A DNA stretch of 64,000 bases from Brevibacillus brevis (lineage in GTDB: Bacteria > Bacillota > Bacilli > Brevibacillales > Brevibacillaceae). Made by a program: the position numbers and the translations under genes. The notes under the pieces were generated by a model. That model worked only from the letters and a program-made list of their open reading frames with translations, was not told where the DNA came from and searched no databases. The stretch lies in the NCBI RefSeq assembly GCF_001039275.2, contig NZ_CP030117.1, positions 5,745,001 through 5,809,000 on the forward strand, read 5' to 3'. Below, in pieces: positions 17,999 through 27,572 of this stretch; position 1 is the first letter of the stretch; every line of letters begins with the position of its first letter.

Positions 17999-19468
17999 TT
18001 ACTTGCCCGTGACTACATCCAGAGCTTTTTGCAATTGCAGGTCATTCTCTGGCTTCGTCATCGTTTTACGGAGACTTTCTTCCAGTGAAGAGCGTGTCTT
18101 CGCGTCTACTTTGCCAGTTACCTCAAGCTTGTTGGAGGTTTGGAACTGCTTGATTGCGTCTTCTGTCTTTTCATCAAAATAGCCATCTTCTCGTCCTGGG
18201 GAAAGATTCAAGCCCTTCAGGATGAGTTGCAGGTTTTTCACGTCAGTGCCAGCCATATCGCGCTGCAACACTTTATCTGCCGGTAGCAGAGTTGCGTTGA
18301 AATAGTCTGGTTGCTTGACTGCAAAGTCTGGCGTAATGCCTTTTTTATGGACCCATTCACCCTTCGGTGTGACCCACTTGGCAATCGTCAGCTTCAATTG
18401 GCTCTTGTCGTTCATTTCCATTGTACTCTGAACGGTTCCTTTACCAAATGTCTTCTCACCGACAAGCTTGTAATTGCCGCTATCCCGCAGGGCACCCGCT
18501 AGAATCTCCGAGGCACTAGCGCTTCCGCCATTAATCAGTACCGAGATTGGGTAAGGCTTAGCAGCTTCTGTAGTCGAGAAATACTCTTCTTTTTGCTGTC
18601 CGCCATTTCCATACTCGATTTGCACGATCTTGCCTTTTTTCGGTACGAGGATTTCTCCGATTTCTTTCACAGCTAACAAATACCCGCCCGGATTGCCTCG
18701 AACGTCAATTACCAAACCGCCAATCCCCTTCTGCTCGAGAGCAGCCAGCTGATCTTTGAAGTGCTTAGCTGTTTCTGTAGAGAATTGGGTAATGTTGATC
18801 ACGCCTACCTTAACACCGTTCTTCTCAAGTATCTGACTGTTTACCGTCTCAATCGGAATATCGTCCCGCACACACACGATAGTAAGAGGCTCTGGCACTC
18901 CTGCCCTCACTACTTTGAGAACCGCCTTTGTACCTTTAGGCCCGCGAATCTTCGTCACTGCCTGATGCAGGTCCAATCCTTCAAGGGATTCGTCGTTTAC
19001 GCTCAAAATTTGGTCGTTTGGCCGTAGCCCTGCACGCTCGGCTGGAGAGTTTTTGAACGGCGAAACAACTGTTACCCGACCATTTTGCATCGTTACCTCT
19101 GTCCCGATCCCTTGGAAAGTCGAGTGCAGGGTAGATGTGAACTCCTCAGCAGAACGAGGGTCCATGTAATCACTGTACGGATCTTCAAGCGACCCGACCA
19201 TACCGCCAATTGCACCCTCTACTAACTGCTCATTGGTGACATTTTGGATGTAATCTTTCTTGATTGCTGAAAACGCCTCGTACAGCTTCTGGAACTCTTT
19301 CGGATAATCTCCGCTCCCAGAAAACAGCGCCATACTCGATGCTGTTAAAGCCCCACCTTGACTCGAACTGGCGCTAGCCGATGTCTTCATGATTGCCATC
19401 GTAATAAAACTACTGGCTACCATCGAGATGAGTACAAGCGCGATTACGGTACGTCCTTTCCATCTCAC
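17999..19468 (-). CDS. ctpB: Carboxyl-terminal processing serine protease CtpB
   Basis: CtpB is an S41 protease; in sporulating Bacillus it acts in the intermembrane space, cutting SpoIVFA to trigger sigma-K activation. The 489-residue protein has a membrane anchor (about 5-28), a PDZ domain near 110-190, the protease core, and a peptidoglycan-binding domain near 390-470 (GTDVKNLQLILKGLNLSPG). The Ser-Lys-Gln set fits residues 318, 343 and 347 (in GGSASASEI and GEKTFGKGTVQ), with the same +25 and +29 spacing as known CtpB. The start is GTG at 19468, preceded by a GGATGGTG site; 23 extra open codons upstream lack a signal. It lies 92 bp after the M23 gene. Confidence 0.92.
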   Translation of the reverse strand: MRWKGRTVIALVLISMVASSFITMAIMKTSASASSSQGGALTASSMALFSGSGDYPKEFQKLYEAFSAIKKDYIQNVTNEQLVEGAIGGMVGSLEDPYSDYMDPRSAEEFTSTLHSTFQGIGTEVTMQNGRVTVVSPFKNSPAERAGLRPNDQILSVNDESLEGLDLHQAVTKIRGPKGTKAVLKVVRAGVPEPLTIVCVRDDIPIETVNSQILEKNGVKVGVINITQFSTETAKHFKDQLAALEQKGIGGLVIDVRGNPGGYLLAVKEIGEILVPKKGKIVQIEYGNGGQQKEEYFSTTEAAKPYPISVLINGGSASASEILAGALRDSGNYKLVGEKTFGKGTVQSTMEMNDKSQLKLTIAKWVTPKGEWVHKKGITPDFAVKQPDYFNATLLPADKVLQRDMAGTDVKNLQLILKGLNLSPGREDGYFDEKTEDAIKQFQTSNKLEVTGKVDAKTRSSLEESLRKTMTKPENDLQLQKALDVVTGK

Positions 19469-19560
19469 TGTTACGTCACCATCCTTTGTGCTACCGGAAA
19501 AAGATATGCTGCTAGTGTATGCATGTTCCGTTAACAATATTTGTCTGGTCGCACGAGGGT

Positions 19561-20763
19561 CTACTTCAAGTACGGCATTGGGTTAACTGCTACGTCATTT
19601 TTATAGACGGTAAAGTGTACGTGATTTCCGGTTGAGCGACCTGTTGATCCTACCTCTGCGATCTTTTGACCTCTCGATACAGCTTGCCCAACAGAAACCT
19701 TGATACCTCCCTCGCGAATATGACCGTACAGAGTGGTATATTCCGCGTTATGCTTGATCATTACTGTATTCCCGTAGCCGCCGTTATATCCTGCAAAGAG
19801 AACGATTCCGTCAGCCGCTGCCATAATTGGCGTACCCTTCCGTGCTGCCATATCTAAACCATTATGCCCAGCCGAGCGGCCTGTAAACGGGTCTGACCGC
19901 ATTCCGAAGCCTGAAGTGAAGCGGAATTGTCCACTTGCGACAGGCAAGGCAAACTTTCCACCCTTGTAGCCTGTACTAGATGCGCTCATCGCACGTACTC
20001 GCTCTGCATATTTAGCTGATTCCTGTTTGGTGATAGCCAAAAGCTCCTGTCCATACTGCTCCAAATCCACTTCAAGAGCAGATTCTTTCTTATCCAGTTC
20101 AGCCTTGACCACTAGACTTTGCTTGTACTGCTTGTCCAATTCGACTTTGAGCTCCTCAGCCTCATCGAACATCCCGGCGTACACAGTCAGTTGATGATCA
20201 ATTTCTTTCTTTTTTGTCTCGATGGTGTCCTTATCGCGAATGTTATCCTCTAAAATACGCGTGTCCTGCTCTAAAATAAGCTGCAAGGCCTGCATACGCG
20301 TCAAAAAGTCCCCAAAGTCAGAGGAGCCGAGAAGTACATCCAAGTAAGAGATCGTGCCGCGTTCATACATTGCTGTCACACGTGTTCTGAGCAAGGCATC
20401 CCTTTTCGCCACGCGGTCTTTTGCCTCATCCAGTTGATCCTGCGCATGTGCTGCTTTTTCCTTGGTATCATCCATTTGCTGCTCAAGCTTGTCCAGCTTT
20501 TTCTGTGTATCGTTGCGTCGCAAATCGATTTGCATCAATTGCGTTTCCAAGCCTTTTTTCTCTTTTTGCACGACATTGATCTGTTCTTCGGTCTTCTTCA
20601 ATTGCTGCTGCTGGCTTTTCTTCTTCTTTTGGATTTCTTTTAGCTCTCGATTAATCTTGTCCAAAGAAGCCTTACTAGGCGCTGCCAAGCTCACATTTGT
20701 CGGGATCACAGTACCGACTACAAGCCCAGTGATTACGAGTGCTAGCAGGATTCTCTTTCTCAT
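19561..20763 (-). CDS. EnvC/CwlO-like coiled-coil M23 family peptidoglycan hydrolase or activator
   Basis: The 400-residue protein has a signal peptide (RKRILLALVITGLVVGT), a long charged coiled coil from about 30 to 250, and a C-terminal M23 (LytM) domain. The LytM metal motifs are present: GHNGLDMA with its upstream GFGMRSDPFTG, and HVHF near the end. It could therefore be an active endopeptidase rather than a pure activator. In many bacteria such a protein is gated by FtsEX (EnvC, PcsB, CwlO). It lies 28 bp after ftsX, which supports that partnership. GGGAGGAG stands before the start. Confidence 0.88.
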   Translation of the reverse strand: MRKRILLALVITGLVVGTVIPTNVSLAAPSKASLDKINRELKEIQKKKKSQQQQLKKTEEQINVVQKEKKGLETQLMQIDLRRNDTQKKLDKLEQQMDDTKEKAAHAQDQLDEAKDRVAKRDALLRTRVTAMYERGTISYLDVLLGSSDFGDFLTRMQALQLILEQDTRILEDNIRDKDTIETKKKEIDHQLTVYAGMFDEAEELKVELDKQYKQSLVVKAELDKKESALEVDLEQYGQELLAITKQESAKYAERVRAMSASSTGYKGGKFALPVASGQFRFTSGFGMRSDPFTGRSAGHNGLDMAARKGTPIMAAADGIVLFAGYNGGYGNTVMIKHNAEYTTLYGHIREGGIKVSVGQAVSRGQKIAEVGSTGRSTGNHVHFTVYKNDVAVNPMPYLK

Positions 20764-20790
20764 GATACTCCTCCCACGCTCTTCAAATTA

Positions 20791-21687
20791 TTAAACTCGC
20801 AAGAAGCGACGTACGGACACCAAACTTCCCCAAATCCCGATGAATGCACCAATCGCCAGCAAAGCCAACGCAACTTGATACACGAGCGGGAATAGCGGCA
20901 ACAGTTTAAACAGTTGGGAAGCTTCAAAACTGGAGTGAATGGCATCCAGAAGGTAGTAATATCCAACCGTTAACATAATGGTCGGAATCAATGCCCCTGC
21001 CACACCCATCATGAGCCCTTCCACAAAGAATGGCCAACGGATAAACCAGTTCGTGGCACCAACCAGCTTCATGATTTCAATCTCTCTGCGACGTGCCACA
21101 ATTGTCAGCTTAATCGTGTTGGCAATCAAGAACATCGCTGTAAAGCCAAGTCCAATAATAAAGGCAATCCCGACATTACGGACTGCTCCTGTCAAGGAAA
21201 ACAGCTTTTCCACAGTGCCTTCCCCATAGGTCAGGCTTTTGACATACTGGAGATTTTTAATTTGAGCGGCAACAGCAGCAGTATCTTGCGGTTGCTTCGT
21301 TTTTACGACAAACGCATCCGGCAGAGGATTGCTTTCCTCCAATCCTTCAAACAAATACGCTTTTTCACCAAGGCTCTCTTTAAATTGCTTCAGCCCTTCG
21401 TCTTTCGGTATAAATGAAACGGACTCCACTTGCGGAAGTTTCTTGATGTTATTCTCAACCTGTGTGATGTTTTCTTTCGTCGCCAGCAAGTCCATGAAGA
21501 CGCGAATTTCTACTTGCTTTTCCACAGTTTGCGCAAAGTAATTGACATTCATCGCCAGAATGAGGAAAACGCCCAAGATAAAGAGGGTAATGGTCACGGC
21601 ACTAATTGAAGCGAACGACATCCAGCCGTTCCGCCCGAGGTTTTTGACCCCTTCACGGACATGGCGCCCCAGCGTCCTAATCTTCAT
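20791..21687 (-). CDS. ftsX: Cell division ABC transporter permease FtsX
   Basis: FtsX is the membrane subunit of FtsEX, which passes ATP-driven change to an extracellular murein hydrolase. The 298-residue protein has the four-helix FtsX layout: helix 1 near 25-45 (SFASISAVTITLFILGVFLI), a large outer loop (about 55-170), then three C-terminal helices. The start at 21687 (MKIRTLGRHVREGVKN) follows GAGGGGA and overlaps the end of ftsE by 11 bp. The hydrolase next in the operon is the likely outer partner. Confidence 0.95.
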   Translation of the reverse strand: MKIRTLGRHVREGVKNLGRNGWMSFASISAVTITLFILGVFLILAMNVNYFAQTVEKQVEIRVFMDLLATKENITQVENNIKKLPQVESVSFIPKDEGLKQFKESLGEKAYLFEGLEESNPLPDAFVVKTKQPQDTAAVAAQIKNLQYVKSLTYGEGTVEKLFSLTGAVRNVGIAFIIGLGFTAMFLIANTIKLTIVARRREIEIMKLVGATNWFIRWPFFVEGLMMGVAGALIPTIMLTVGYYYLLDAIHSSFEASQLFKLLPLFPLVYQVALALLAIGAFIGIWGSLVSVRRFLRV

Positions 21688-22363
21688 AACCGTATTCCCC
21701 TCTCTGCTCATCACGGGCAATCTGGCCTGCTTCGATCGCAATCACCCGTTTTCTCATGGTGTTGACAATTTCTCTATTGTGGGTAGCCATGACGACTGTC
21801 GTTCCACGCTGATTGATTTCTTCAAACAGCTTCATGATTTCCCAAGAGGTCTCAGGGTCCAAGTTCCCCGTCGGCTCGTCCGCGATAATAATTCCCGGAC
21901 TATTTACCAGTGCTCGTGCCAAGGCAACACGTTGCTGCTCACCACCGGACAGCTCGTTTGGCAGCATTTTGGCTTTATGCTTGAGCTTTACGAGTCCTAA
22001 AACATCCATCACGCGCGGCTTGATTTGTTTTGGATTGCTCTCGATTACTTCCATCGCAAAGGCGACATTTTCAAACACAGTCAACGTCGGCAGCAGCTTG
22101 AAGTCCTGGAACACGACACCGATACTGCGGCGGACCAATGGAATTTGACGCTCTTTGATTCTACTGACATTAAAGCCACCCAAGAAGATTTGTCCTTTTG
22201 TTGGCTTCTCTTCACGGTACATCAATTTGATAAACGTAGATTTACCCGCACCACTGGGGCCTACTACGTACACAAATTCACCTTTCTCAATCCGAATGTT
22301 GATACCTTTCAAAGCATTCGTTCCATTCGGGTATGTTTTCCACACATCGAACATTTCGATCAA
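21677..22363 (-). CDS. ftsE: Cell division ATP-binding protein FtsE
   Basis: FtsE is the cytoplasmic ATPase of FtsEX. The protein has Walker A VVGPSGAGKSTFIK near 37, signature NELSGGEQQRVALARA, Walker B IIADEPTGNLD and the H-loop ATHNREIV. The start is taken as TTG at 22363 (giving MIEMFDVWKTYPNG, 228 residues, as in B. subtilis) behind AGGA; a GTG three codons upstream sits against that site and is less likely. It is first in ftsE-ftsX-M23-ctpB. Confidence 0.95.
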   Translation of the reverse strand: MIEMFDVWKTYPNGTNALKGINIRIEKGEFVYVVGPSGAGKSTFIKLMYREEKPTKGQIFLGGFNVSRIKERQIPLVRRSIGVVFQDFKLLPTLTVFENVAFAMEVIESNPKQIKPRVMDVLGLVKLKHKAKMLPNELSGGEQQRVALARALVNSPGIIIADEPTGNLDPETSWEIMKLFEEINQRGTTVVMATHNREIVNTMRKRVIAIEAGQIARDEQRGEYGYED

Positions 22364-22504
22364 GCCAATCACATCCTACTTCGTCAGATCCTTGTCTATG
22401 TATCTTGATCCTGAATTTTAAAGTGAAAATCGACAAAACCCCTCTACCCTCTAGCAACCGCTGCCATACCTTGTTGAAAAACAGCGGGATTTCCCATCTT
22501 ATCC

Positions 22505-22513
22505 ATTATACCA
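22505..22513 (-). promoter_or_regulatory. Extended -10 promoter of ftsEX operon
   Basis: The minus strand reads TGGTATAAT, a perfect TGN-TATAAT extended -10, about 140 bp before ftsE. No clear -35 is seen. The rest of the 323-bp gap up to 22695 holds a CCAACT/AGTTGG inverted pair (22618-22644) and no gene. Confidence 0.5.
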
Positions 22514-22695
22514 CCACGTTTCACGGATGGTATCCACTAAATCTCTCATTTCTTGTCGAAACAGCTTCGATTGTTAACAACTGTCACGAATTAGGGAGAA
22601 AATAAGATTGCACATTCCCAACTAGCATCATGGAAAACAGTTGGCTACAATGAGTGTGACAAGAGGGGCATCATAAAAAAGGAGCTGGTTATCTC

Positions 22696-23853
22696 GTGGA
22701 AAATTTTGCTTACCATAACCCGACACAACTGATTTTTGGACGGGGTCAATTGGCCCAGCTCGAGGAAAAAGCAAGACAACTAGGTCCCACTGTTCTTTTG
22801 GTATATGGTGGTGGCAGTATAAAGCGAACTGGTCTCTACGACAAAGTGATTTCTCTCCTCCAGTCTGCGGGCTGCCGCGTGCATGAGTTGGCAGGAGTGG
22901 AGCCAAATCCACGTCTGAGTACCGTGAACAAAGGAATTGAGCTATGCCGCCAAGAGGGCGTCAATTGGATTCTCGCGGTAGGTGGAGGTAGTGTAATCGA
23001 CGCGGCCAAAGCAGTCGCGATTGGTGTGCCTTACGAGGGAGATGTATGGGATTTTTATACGCGCAAAGCGGTCGCACAAGCGGCTCTACCCCTCGGTACC
23101 GTACTGACACTTGCGGCTACTGGTTCGGAAATGAACCGGGGAAGTGTCGTCACCAACTGGGAGACACAAGAAAAGCATGGAGCTGGTACGACGTTTCCGG
23201 CGTTTTCGATTCTGGACCCTGAGCATACATTTAGCGTACCTCGCGACCAAACGATCTACGGAATCAGCGACATTTTGTCCCATGTATTTGAGCAGTATTT
23301 CACGCATACAACCGAAATTCCATTGCAAACACGTTTTGCTGAGTCGATCATGAAGACCGTTATCGAAAATGCAGAACGTGTCCTCACCAATCCGGAAGAC
23401 TACGATGCCCGCGCCAACATCCTGTATTGCGGAACAATGGCATTGAACGGCACTCTCCCGGTTGGCGTCACAACAGACTGGGCAACCCACTCCATTGAGC
23501 ATGCTGTTAGCGCTGTTTACGACATCCCGCACGGTGGCGGTCTGGCGATCATCTTCCCGAAATGGATGCGCTATGTGTACCGTGAAAACGTCACTCGCTT
23601 CGTGCGCTTCGGAACAGAGGTATGGAATGTCGATCCTGCCAGCAAGACAGATGATGAGATCGCCTTGGAAGGGATTGCCGCTACAGAAGCATTCTTTGCG
23701 CGTATCGGTGCCCCTACTCGCTTGGCTGATTACGGTATCACCGACGAGCACTTGCAGCTCATGGCCGAAAAAGCCACTCCGTTTGGCCCGATCGGTCAGT
23801 TTAAGACGTTGACGAGTGACGATGTGGCACAGATTCTTCGCATGTCTTTGTAA
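22696..23853 (+). CDS. Iron-containing alcohol dehydrogenase, YugJ/BdhA group
   Basis: This 385-residue NAD(P)-dependent dehydrogenase is of the iron-activated group III, closest in pattern to butanol dehydrogenases (YugJ, YqhD). The cofactor loop GGGSVIDAAKAVAIG, the domain signature ATGSEMNRGSVVTN, and the metal ligands D and H in GISDILSHVFEQY and HSIEHAVSAVYDIPHGGG are visible. The start is GTG at 22696, behind AAAAGGAG. It is monocistronic, ending at a shared terminator. The physiological aldehyde is not known. Confidence 0.9.
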   Translation: MENFAYHNPTQLIFGRGQLAQLEEKARQLGPTVLLVYGGGSIKRTGLYDKVISLLQSAGCRVHELAGVEPNPRLSTVNKGIELCRQEGVNWILAVGGGSVIDAAKAVAIGVPYEGDVWDFYTRKAVAQAALPLGTVLTLAATGSEMNRGSVVTNWETQEKHGAGTTFPAFSILDPEHTFSVPRDQTIYGISDILSHVFEQYFTHTTEIPLQTRFAESIMKTVIENAERVLTNPEDYDARANILYCGTMALNGTLPVGVTTDWATHSIEHAVSAVYDIPHGGGLAIIFPKWMRYVYRENVTRFVRFGTEVWNVDPASKTDDEIALEGIAATEAFFARIGAPTRLADYGITDEHLQLMAEKATPFGPIGQFKTLTSDDVAQILRMSL

Positions 23854-23860
23854 AACACAA

Positions 23861-23904
23861 ACAAACGCCGCCTTCCAGAAATGGGAGTACGGCGTTTGTT
23901 ACTT
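23861..23904. terminator. Bidirectional terminator between adh and gerAB-type gene
   Basis: ACAAACGCCG (23861-23870) and CGGCGTTTGT (23890-23899) form a perfect 10-bp stem with an inner CTTCC/GGGAG helix, and convergent genes on each side. Confidence 0.88.
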
Positions 23905-23910
23905 TAGTCG

Positions 23911-25011
23911 TCAGTCTTGATTCAGCCATTTTTTCCGAATAAGATTTCCGCATAACAGCAACAACGGTACACCGATGCTGTAGGTAAAATCATAGAATGG
24001 CCAGTACTTCGAAATGATGTCGCCAAAGACGACGATATTGGGCGAGAAAATCGTGGACATCACCATGAGCAAAACGATGTACGGCAAGATCAAAACCTTA
24101 AAGTTGTCGATTCGAAAAACATGACGGATTCCCAAATGAAAAAACAGACAATACAGCGTAATTTTGACGCTCACCGCGATAAACCAGATCACCGCGATAA
24201 TCGCCTCTAGCCGCTGAATGAAATTTCCGAGCTTCAGTTGTTTGATGAGAACATAGGTCGGATAAAAATGCCGCGAAGTCTGATCTGCCCCCAAAACAAG
24301 GATACACATCAGCATGATGATGAACAGCACAATTCCCCCAAGCAACGTCCCCAAGAAAAACGATCTCATCCGTTTCTGGATGGGCGAGACAAACGGAAGA
24401 ACAGCCATAAAAATGACCAGTTCTGAATAAGGAAAGGCAATTGCCGCCGTAGATCCCTGCAAAATAGGCTTCCACCCATTTTCAAATACAGGTTGAATTC
24501 TCGATATTTCCGCCTGTGGCAGTAGAGTAATCATGAGTAAACCAAAAAAGAAAAAGAACCAGACAAAATAGATTTCTGCCGATTCTGCGACTGTTTGCAG
24601 CCCCAAACTCACACCAAACATAATCACTATGACAAACAACAGCTGTATCGCGAATCTTGGAGTCGCGACTAATAGATGCGTGCCAACAAAGTCGCCAATT
24701 TCCATCACATGCGCCCCTGCTGAAAAAAGAGTATAGCTAATAAACGAGAGTGTAATGATCGTTCCCAACACTCTTCCAACGGTTTGATCAACGAAGGTGA
24801 AAAAGCTTTGATTCGGATAAAGCTTCCCCACAGCTATGAGTAAGACAATATTGAGCAGTCCCACCCCAAGCCCAACCAGGACGGATATCCATGCATCTTG
24901 TTTAGCGAGTGCAGCCGTCATGCCTGGCAGGACGAGAACGGAGTCCCCAATGGTAACAAGGGTGACGAGCATCAATAGTTGACGGGGACTGATCTTGTAG
25001 CTCTCTTGCAT
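23911..25011 (-). CDS. GerAB-type spore germination permease
   Basis: This 366-residue membrane protein has about ten helices and the family start ISPRQLLMLVTLVTIGDSVL; the GerAB group (amino-acid permease superfamily) forms the germinant-binding subunit of the spore inner-membrane receptor. Normally GerAA and GerAC genes are adjacent; neither is here, so it may be an orphan B subunit working with distant partners. GGGAG stands before the start. No clear sigma-G promoter was found in the short upstream gap. The charged end NLIRKKWLNQD is cytoplasmic. Confidence 0.88.
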   Translation of the reverse strand: MQESYKISPRQLLMLVTLVTIGDSVLVLPGMTAALAKQDAWISVLVGLGVGLLNIVLLIAVGKLYPNQSFFTFVDQTVGRVLGTIITLSFISYTLFSAGAHVMEIGDFVGTHLLVATPRFAIQLLFVIVIMFGVSLGLQTVAESAEIYFVWFFFFFGLLMITLLPQAEISRIQPVFENGWKPILQGSTAAIAFPYSELVIFMAVLPFVSPIQKRMRSFFLGTLLGGIVLFIIMLMCILVLGADQTSRHFYPTYVLIKQLKLGNFIQRLEAIIAVIWFIAVSVKITLYCLFFHLGIRHVFRIDNFKVLILPYIVLLMVMSTIFSPNIVVFGDIISKYWPFYDFTYSIGVPLLLLCGNLIRKKWLNQD

Positions 25012-25150
25012 GATTGCTCCCTGCTCTCTTTAGGCCTTCGATCCCTTTGTACAATTATTTCCTCCATGATTCGGCGCTAAACACGTGGGCATTTCATGCT
25101 ATGATAAAGAAATATAGGTAAATTTGGAAATGGACTGGAGGACTACAACC

Positions 25151-26062
25151 ATGTACAGAGTAAAAAAGCAGGACGTGATTTATGCCATGTCTCCTGAGAA
25201 TCGGCCGGTCTTGAGGGTAGAAGCAGGCAGTATCGTAACATTTGAAACCTGCGATTGCTTCGAGGACCAAATCCAATCGGCTGACACCGTGTTTCAAGAG
25301 CTTGATTGGAATCGGATCAACCCTGCTTCCGGCCCTATTTTTATAGAAGGAACAGATCCAGGCGATATTTTGGTTGTTCATATTCAGAAAATTGAGATTA
25401 AAACTCAAGGCGTAATGGTTACCGGACCAGAACTAGGTGTAATGGGATTCGACCTGCAAGAAAATGTGATCAAAATGATTCCGATACATGATGGAAAAGC
25501 TGTCTTGTCAGACAAGCTTCAGGTTCCGATCAATCCCATGATTGGCGTAATTGGAACAGCTCCTGCCAATGAAGCCATTTCATGCGGTACGCCGGGCGAC
25601 CACGGCGGCAACATGGACTGCAAGCAAATGCGTGAAGGTACTACATTGCTTTTACCCGTAAATGTTCCAGGCGCATTATTTGCCCTGGGTGACCTTCATG
25701 CTGCAATGGCTGACGGTGAAGTAGCTGTTTGTGGTGTGGAAATTGCGGGGGAAGTAACCGTAAAGCTCGATGTGATCAAAGGAAAGCAGTGGCCGTTACC
25801 GATGGCAGTCAACCAAGAGCACCTGATCACGATTGCGTCGGAAAAAGAGTTGGACAAGGCTGCCGATCGAGCGGTAATCAATATGGTACAATTTCTACAC
25901 GAAGAGCTGGGGGTAGAAAAGGCCGAAGCCACCTTCCTGCTCTCCGCTGCGGGAGATTTGCGTATCTGTCAAGTCGTCGATCCTTTAAAGACAGCCCGCA
26001 TGGAGTTGCCTCTAGCGTACGCAACCGCGTTAGGCTTTGATTCGAAAATAGTCGGTAGATAA
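25151..26062 (+). CDS. Acetamidase/formamidase family protein
   Basis: This 303-residue protein belongs to the FmdA/AmdA family, which releases ammonia from short amides. Family segments are visible: TFETCDCFEDQI, NPASGPIFIEGTDPGDILVV, TPGDHGGNMDCKQM and GDLHAAMADGEVAVCGVE. The start MYRVKKQDVI is chosen because GGAGG lies 9 nt upstream; the frame is open for nine more codons. It stands alone, with its own terminator. The exact amide is unknown. Confidence 0.92.
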   Translation: MYRVKKQDVIYAMSPENRPVLRVEAGSIVTFETCDCFEDQIQSADTVFQELDWNRINPASGPIFIEGTDPGDILVVHIQKIEIKTQGVMVTGPELGVMGFDLQENVIKMIPIHDGKAVLSDKLQVPINPMIGVIGTAPANEAISCGTPGDHGGNMDCKQMREGTTLLLPVNVPGALFALGDLHAAMADGEVAVCGVEIAGEVTVKLDVIKGKQWPLPMAVNQEHLITIASEKELDKAADRAVINMVQFLHEELGVEKAEATFLLSAAGDLRICQVVDPLKTARMELPLAYATALGFDSKIVGR

Positions 26063-26077
26063 GGATGGATAGAACGA

Positions 26078-26108
26078 AAAAAAACCCCAAAGCTTTGGGG
26101 TTTTTGCT
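26078..26108. terminator. Bidirectional terminator between acetamidase gene and argH
   Basis: AAAAACCCCAAAG is followed directly by CTTTGGGGTTTTT, a perfect palindromic stem with A and T flanks between convergent genes. Confidence 0.9.
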
Positions 26109-26126
26109 TTTCCTGCATGTACGTTT

Positions 26127-27572
26127 TTATGCAGGTGAACCGACATCGATCAGGGATTCAATCATGACCTTTTGACTGTTTTTGTCCACCCAAGCATGTG
26201 TTTCTACCAGTTGCTTGCGGTACCAATCAATTTGTACTTCTACCTGATTACGCGCAGTCCCACCCAGCACGTTGCGTGCATTGACAACGGTCTCAACAGC
26301 TAGCGCGTCATAAACATCCGCCCCAATATCCTCTGAGAAGCTTTGGAATTCTTCCAGGGTCAGATCGAGAAGATACTTTTGCTGCTCGATGCAGTACAAG
26401 ACGGTTCTCCCCACGACTTCATGCGCCTGACGGAACGGCATGTCTTTGCGAACCAAGTAATCTGCCAAGTCTGTCGCATTGGAAAAATCGTTGGTAACTG
26501 CTTGACGCATGCGATCTGCCTTGACTTGCATTGTCTTAATCATCGGAGTGAGCAACGCTAGTGCCCCATGAATGGTCGCTACCGTATCGAACATACCTTC
26601 TTTATCTTCTTGCATGTCCTTGTTGTACGCCAGCGGCAAACCTTTCAATACGGTCAACAATCCAAACAGATTGCCGTAAACACGCCCTGTTTTTCCGCGA
26701 ACCAGCTCGGCTACATCAGGATTTTTCTTTTGCGGCATGATACTGGACCCCGTACAAAACGCATCGTCTAGCTCCACAAAAGAGAATTCCTGACTGCTCC
26801 AAATGACGAGCTCTTCGCACAGACGGGAAAGATGGGTCATGACCAAAGAAGCGTCTGCCAAAAATTCGACGATGAAGTCACGGTCACTCACTGCATCCAT
26901 GCTGTTTTGATAGATACCGTCAAATTGCAGCAATTCTGCTACAAACGTGCGGTCGATTGGGAATGTCGTACCTGCTAGGGCACCTGCTCCAAGCGGCAGT
27001 ACGTTCACACGCTTCCACGTCTCGGTCATCCGCTCGATATCGCGTTGCAGCATGGACACATACGCCATCAGGTGATAGCCAAACAATACCGGTTGCGCAC
27101 GCTGCAAATGTGTATAACCTGGCATGACGGTATCCAGATGCTGGCTCGCTTGCTCAAGCAATGCCTCTTGCAAATACATCGCCAATTGGATAATCTCCAT
27201 CAGCTTTTCTCTGAGGTACAGGTGCATATCCAACGCAACCTGATCATTACGGCTGCGGCCGGTGTGGAGTTTGCCCCCCACCGGACCGATCTCTTCAATC
27301 AGCATCTTTTCAATATTCATATGCACATCTTCGTGCGCTACGAGAAACTCAGCTTGCCCGCGCTCAATTTTCTCTTTAACCTTTTTCAAGCCAGCGATGA
27401 TCTGTCTTACTTCCTCCATCGGCAGGATGCCGCACTTGCCCAACATGGCAACATGAGCCAGGCTTCCGACGATGTCCTGTCGCCACATTTTCTGGTCGAA
27501 AGAAATAGAAGCAGTATACTCTTCTACGAGTTGATTCGTCGGCTTCGTGAAGCGTCCTCCCCAGAGTTTCAT
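26127..27572 (-). CDS. argH: Argininosuccinate lyase
   Basis: ArgH cleaves argininosuccinate to arginine and fumarate. The 481-residue protein has the superfamily signature GSSIMPQKKNPD, the N-terminus MKLWGGRFTKPTNQLVEEY, and HTGRSRNDQVALD. Members are commonly near 460 residues; a short C-terminal extension (ETHAWVDKNSQKVMIESL) accounts for the excess. It overlaps argG by 4 bp (ATGA). Confidence 0.97.
   Translation of the reverse strand: MKLWGGRFTKPTNQLVEEYTASISFDQKMWRQDIVGSLAHVAMLGKCGILPMEEVRQIIAGLKKVKEKIERGQAEFLVAHEDVHMNIEKMLIEEIGPVGGKLHTGRSRNDQVALDMHLYLREKLMEIIQLAMYLQEALLEQASQHLDTVMPGYTHLQRAQPVLFGYHLMAYVSMLQRDIERMTETWKRVNVLPLGAGALAGTTFPIDRTFVAELLQFDGIYQNSMDAVSDRDFIVEFLADASLVMTHLSRLCEELVIWSSQEFSFVELDDAFCTGSSIMPQKKNPDVAELVRGKTGRVYGNLFGLLTVLKGLPLAYNKDMQEDKEGMFDTVATIHGALALLTPMIKTMQVKADRMRQAVTNDFSNATDLADYLVRKDMPFRQAHEVVGRTVLYCIEQQKYLLDLTLEEFQSFSEDIGADVYDALAVETVVNARNVLGGTARNQVEVQIDWYRKQLVETHAWVDKNSQKVMIESLIDVGSPA

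Noticed and set aside
22618..22644. CCAACT/AGTTGG inverted pair as an operator of the alcohol dehydrogenase gene
   Set aside because: Only six bases per arm, with no known regulator pattern; noted only in the promoter entry.
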